Position numbers and translations under genes: made by a program | Virus record (IMG/VR): IMGVR_UViG_3300027816_000418 | Location: 1-23,340 of that record | Length of the DNA stretch: 23,340 bases | Reading direction: 5' to 3' (one strand) | From: a virus | In this document: one piece after another, positions 23,131-23,340 of the stretch | Numbering within the stretch: position 1 is the stretch's first letter | How the letters are laid out: every line of letters starts with the position of its first letter | The notes under the pieces: model-generated | Databases searched by the model: none | Seen by the model: the letters and a program-made list of their open reading frames with translations, nothing else | Told to the model about the DNA's origin: nothing

Positions 23131-23340
23131 TTAAATTACTGCACCTCTAATATCATTATCTGGATATTTGACTTCAAATACCGATGGATCTAATGATGGA
23201 TATATAATCTTATTATGCGTTGCTTCTGATAAGTTGTATTCATGTGGAGAATAATCCCCATCATTTTGAGTAAGATTTTTAAATTTTACTTCCGCAATTG
23301 ACTGTACGCCTTCAACTTTAGCTAATTCTAATTCAAATTG
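23131..23340 (-). CDS. C-terminus of a tail/baseplate-type structural protein (N-terminus beyond window)
   Basis: Only the last 69 residues and the TAA stop (23133-23131) are in the window; the frame is open to the right edge. The visible part reads SIAEVKFKNL, DGDYSPHEYNLSEAT, then IIYPSLDPSVFEVKYP and DNDIRGAVI at the end. I associate the YPSLDPSVFEVKYP-D-DI-G ending with structural proteins of large T4-like phages, but cannot name the gene. Same strand and codon use as the following genes; 55 nt separate its stop from the DNRLRE gene start. Confidence 0.7.
   Translation of the reverse strand, partial: QFELELAKVEGVQSIAEVKFKNLTQNDGDYSPHEYNLSEATHNKIIYPSLDPSVFEVKYPDNDIRGAVI

Overview
The window is a compact, AT-rich piece of a contractile-tailed (myovirus) phage genome with T4-like gene content. 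Every gene I can support lies on the minus strand, so transcription runs from high to low coordinates. Neighbouring genes are separated by 1-55 nt or overlap by 4 nt, except for a 62-nt overlap at 11111-11172 and a 100-nt gap before the tail sheath gene. I see no tRNA, CRISPR array, insertion sequence or integrase. The host cannot be named from the sequence. Only the sheath gene has a clear Shine-Dalgarno sequence.

Read in the direction of transcription, the first block (23340 to 11701) is structural. It holds the C-terminus of one tail/baseplate-type protein, a DNRLRE-fold adhesin-like protein, a small coiled-coil protein, a 1408-residue protein with a tail-protein-I-like motif and a LamG-like domain, and a set of baseplate-type proteins of 209, 368, 207 and 771 residues. 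The 771-residue protein has a seven-blade FG-GAP-like propeller and two dockerin-like calcium loops. A 98-residue unknown protein ends the block. Next comes a DNA-metabolism block (11677 to 6348): a RuvC-like resolvase, a DUF2786 protein, a gp61-type primase, and a single-chain fusion of Mre11/SbcD/gp47 with Rad50/SbcC/gp46. Structural genes then resume with a 1023-residue Ser/Gly-rich fibre-like protein and a very large tail sheath protein that runs off the left edge.

The proteins fall into two working groups. One handles phage replication and recombination (priming, end processing, junction resolution). The other builds a contractile tail whose baseplate-region proteins carry adhesion-type folds (DNRLRE, LamG, propeller, dockerin-like), probably for host surface contact.

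The most unusual signals are: (1) AU-rich inverted repeats that place the AUG start codon inside a predicted mRNA stem at four gene starts (1023-aa gene, RuvC-like gene, 98-aa gene, 541-aa gene); (2) the one-chain Mre11-Rad50 fusion; (3) a propeller and duplicated dockerin-like loops placed within a baseplate module shared with a paralogue; (4) a perfect T4-type late promoter octamer upstream of the sheath gene.
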